Origin: JAEUMW01 sp039807745
GTDB lineage: Bacteria; Pseudomonadota; Gammaproteobacteria; Burkholderiales; JAEUMW01
Reading direction: 5' to 3'
Length of the DNA stretch: 15,709 nt
Assembly: GCA_039807745.1 (NCBI GenBank)
Contig: JBDHRV010000083.1
Span: 1-15,709 of the forward strand
Shown here: in pieces, positions 13,392 to 15,709 of the stretch
How the letters are laid out: every line of letters starts with the position of its first letter
Position numbering within the stretch: the first letter of the stretch is position 1
Position numbers and translations under genes: made by a program
Notes under the pieces: generated by a model
The model's database searches: none
The model's input: the letters and a program-made list of their open reading frames with translations, nothing else
What the model was told of the DNA's origin: nothing

Positions 13392-15709
13392 TTCGCACCG
13401 CGCATGCTGCTGTCGTCCCAGGGCATTCTCGCGCGGGCCGACCCGCACGCCCGCGACGGCTACCACATCCGTGTGCATCCGTCGTCGCTGCTCGGGCTGC
13501 CGATCGCGCCGCTCCTCGTCTTCCGCATCGCTTTCGACAGCCCGCGCTGGCGCCACGAGGTGGCGTGGATCGACGGCCAGGGACGCACCCTCACGCCGCC
13601 GTTTCACGTGACGCCCGGCAGTCCGGCGTACGGCTATCTGCCCCCACCGTACGACGGCGCGTGCGGCTGGTTCACGATCGAGGGCAAGGGCTCCGGCAGC
13701 GCCGGCCTGAAGCTCGAAGCACAGGTGATGACGCCGCGCGGCTGGGCCGGCGTGGCGACGCGTTCCGCCGCCCCGTGGGTGGTGACGGCCACGCCGATCG
13801 AGCGCGTCGCGGTGAGCGGCAGCGGCCGCGTCGAGCGCGCTCGCTGGATCGATCTTCTGCGGCTGCCGGACAACATCGACCAGCGACTCGCGCTGCTCGC
13901 CTTGCCGGTGACCGCGGGCCGCCGCTACCGGGGCGTGGACGACGCCTACGCCTTCGCGCGCAAGCAGGCCACCCGCATAGCACCGGCGCGGCGCGCCCTG
14001 CAGGAGGTGCCCTGGGTGGCCGACCCGCCGTCCGCCCCGGCCTGGACGGCCGAGCAGGAGGGCAACCGCGTCGACGCCCTCGCGGACGATTTGGTCACCG
14101 ACGTGCAGGCACTCGTGGACGACCCGCTGCGCCAGAGCGACGTGCGCGGCGAGCATGCCATCGAGACCGGCGTACCCGGCGGCGGCACGATGTCGTACCC
14201 GCTGCTCGCCGGTGTGCTGGCGGCGGCGCAGGATCCGGGCATCGCGCGCTTTCTGGGTCTGCTCACCTGGGACGATTTCCCGCCCTTCCGCAAGACCACG
14301 GTCAGTCCGGACAACGGCCTCGTCTATCACGTGCTCGGCTACTGGGAAGTCGAGGCGCGCGACGGCGAGTACGGCGTGGTGCAGCCGCTCGACGCGGCCG
14401 AGCGACTCGAACAGGGGAGAGACGACATCTTCTGGCCGCTGCCGACCGATGCCCGTGTCTTCCGCAAACGGCAGGTGCTCGAGGACGAGCTGCGATCACA
14501 CGGTCTCGAATTGCCGGCCGGCTTGCTGGGCCCGGTGGCGCGCCTCTTCACTTCGGTCGTGGTGCTGGCCGAGGATCCGATGCCCGACGCGCCGTCCGCC
14601 CCCGCGCTCGCCGCCATCGGCCCGACCGATCCGCCCTGGCAGCCGGGCACCGCACCGGCGGCACGCCGCCGGGTGGCGATCAGCCTGGCGGGACTCGTCC
14701 CTGGGGCGGGACTCGCCTTCGCACGGCGCTCGGATGCGCTCCCGCTGTGGCGGCCCTTGAATCCCGCGGTGGACGCCTGGCATACGCTCATCGTGCCCGG
14801 GGTACCGCCTGCCGCCGACGCACCGGGCCACGGCGGGTTGGGCGATCGCGATGCGCCGGCAGTGGCGGCCGAGTACCGCATCGCGCAAGCCGACAGCTTC
14901 GGCCGCTGGAGCGCGTGGGTCGAGGGTGAAGTCCCCGCGGGCGTGCGTCCGCCGCCGCCGCGCCCGGTGATCGAAGCCACGTTCACCCCCGCGCCGCTCC
15001 CGCAGCCTCCTACCGACGAGCCCTTGGCAGGCACGATCCGCGTTTCGGTCGCCGTGCCCGCGCCTGCCGGCCTGCCCCCGGGCGCCTATCTGCTCGACCG
15101 GGTGCGCATCCTGTTGGACAGCGTCGAGGTCGCGAACCGCGCGCCCGGCAGCGGGGCTACGGTGGTCGTCACACCCGCCGGTCCGCCCCTGGCGCCGACG
15201 GCCCGGCAGACGGTGCGGGTCAGCGCCTTCTGGGTCGACACGGCCGGACAGTCGTCGCCCGAATCGCTCCCGGTGTCGGTCGACTGCTACGACCTTCGCG
15301 CGCCGCCGCAGGTGGTGCTGGCCAACGGCCTGCAGTACGCCGCACGGGCCGACGCCACGGGGCATTGCCGCGCCGAGATCGCGTGGCCGGTGGTGGCGGG
15401 GCAGAGCCGCTTCCGGGTGTACGTCGCGCACGAGACCGCGCTGCGCTCGCACTTGGAAGCGCTCGGCGAGTCGGCGCTGCTGGCGGAGCTCGACACCCTG
15501 TCCGCGCCCGACCGTGCCGCGCGGCTGCGCGAGCACCGGTCGATCTTCCCGCGCAACCTGTTCGAGCTCCTGACCGATACACCGCTCGAGACCTCCGGCA
15601 CGAGCGCGCGCTTCGAGCATGCGCTGTCGGCGTCGCTGGCGGGCTTGAGCTGCTACCGCGTGGTGGCGGTCGCCGACACCAACGTCGAGGCACCGTTCGA
15701 GGCAGGCGA
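13383..15709 (+). CDS. Large multidomain protein, unknown function (3' end outside window)
   Basis: The frame is open from ATG at 13383 to the window end (775 codons plus two bases). The start has AGGAG five bases upstream, and the same ATG context overlaps the left gene's stop at the left repeat, so it is firm. The N-terminus (MKGFAPRMLLSSQGILARAD) has no clear signal peptide. Early segments are mixed alpha/beta with a FTIEGKGSG strand near residue 97. A Gly/Ala-rich hydrophobic stretch (YPLLAGVLAAAQDPGIARFL) lies at about 273-292, and a proline-rich linker at about 521-548. From about residue 639 a fibronectin-III-like pattern appears: RAEIAWPVVAGQSRFRVYVA, then SLAGLSCYRVVAVAD. It was probably coupled to the left giant gene before the nar insertion and may act with it. 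It now depends on a new promoter or on read-out from the divergent nar upstream region. Confidence 0.85.
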   Translation, partial: MKGFAPRMLLSSQGILARADPHARDGYHIRVHPSSLLGLPIAPLLVFRIAFDSPRWRHEVAWIDGQGRTLTPPFHVTPGSPAYGYLPPPYDGACGWFTIEGKGSGSAGLKLEAQVMTPRGWAGVATRSAAPWVVTATPIERVAVSGSGRVERARWIDLLRLPDNIDQRLALLALPVTAGRRYRGVDDAYAFARKQATRIAPARRALQEVPWVADPPSAPAWTAEQEGNRVDALADDLVTDVQALVDDPLRQSDVRGEHAIETGVPGGGTMSYPLLAGVLAAAQDPGIARFLGLLTWDDFPPFRKTTVSPDNGLVYHVLGYWEVEARDGEYGVVQPLDAAERLEQGRDDIFWPLPTDARVFRKRQVLEDELRSHGLELPAGLLGPVARLFTSVVVLAEDPMPDAPSAPALAAIGPTDPPWQPGTAPAARRRVAISLAGLVPGAGLAFARRSDALPLWRPLNPAVDAWHTLIVPGVPPAADAPGHGGLGDRDAPAVAAEYRIAQADSFGRWSAWVEGEVPAGVRPPPPRPVIEATFTPAPLPQPPTDEPLAGTIRVSVAVPAPAGLPPGAYLLDRVRILLDSVEVANRAPGSGATVVVTPAGPPLAPTARQTVRVSAFWVDTAGQSSPESLPVSVDCYDLRAPPQVVLANGLQYAARADATGHCRAEIAWPVVAGQSRFRVYVAHETALRSHLEALGESALLAELDTLSAPDRAARLREHRSIFPRNLFELLTDTPLETSGTSARFEHALSASLAGLSCYRVVAVADTNVEAPFEAG

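Noticed and set aside
13220..14929. A 569-codon + strand ORF starting before the right repeat
   Set aside because: Arg/Ala/Gly-rich out-of-frame shadow of the large ORF at 13383, which has a ribosome-binding site and a credible protein composition.

Overview
The window looks like DNA from a GC-rich, Gram-negative, nitrate-respiring bacterium, probably a proteobacterium. This rests on GC-rich codon use and on a NarG/NarH/NarI set that aligns closely, motif by motif, with the remembered E. coli proteins. I cannot name a genus.

The layout has three parts. Left (1-6879, + strand): the 3' end of a giant gene (at least 2,292 codons, open at the window edge). Its product is beta-rich, with Ig/PKD-like stretches and an internal OmpA-C-terminal-like domain. 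Middle (6885-13357, - strand): a compact respiratory nitrate reductase cluster read narG -> narH -> narI, ending about 30 bases from the left junction and preceded by a 380-base upstream region with a candidate FNR-type site. The chaperone gene narJ, normally between narH and narI, is absent. Right (13383 to the window end, + strand): a second large ORF, at least 775 codons and open at the edge, with a late fibronectin-III-like part.

The main finding is that the nar cluster sits exactly in the junction between the two giant genes, flanked by a perfect 34-base direct repeat (6851-6884 and 13358-13391). Each copy carries the last codons of the left gene, its TGA, a Shine-Dalgarno sequence and the overlapping ATG of the right gene. 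Removing one repeat plus the nar cluster would restore an ATGA stop/start overlap. The two giant genes were therefore very probably one translationally coupled operon before a roughly 6.5-kb nar cassette was placed between them, in the opposite orientation. It could be a true insertion, possibly reversible, or a chimeric assembly joined at a repeated sequence. The sequence alone cannot decide.

NarG (Mo-bisMGD catalytic subunit), NarH (four Fe-S clusters) and NarI (di-haem b membrane anchor) together would form a membrane-bound quinol:nitrate oxidoreductase facing the cytoplasm. All cofactor ligands I checked are present. The giant proteins have no assigned function; they look like large extracellular, envelope or injection-apparatus-associated structural proteins.
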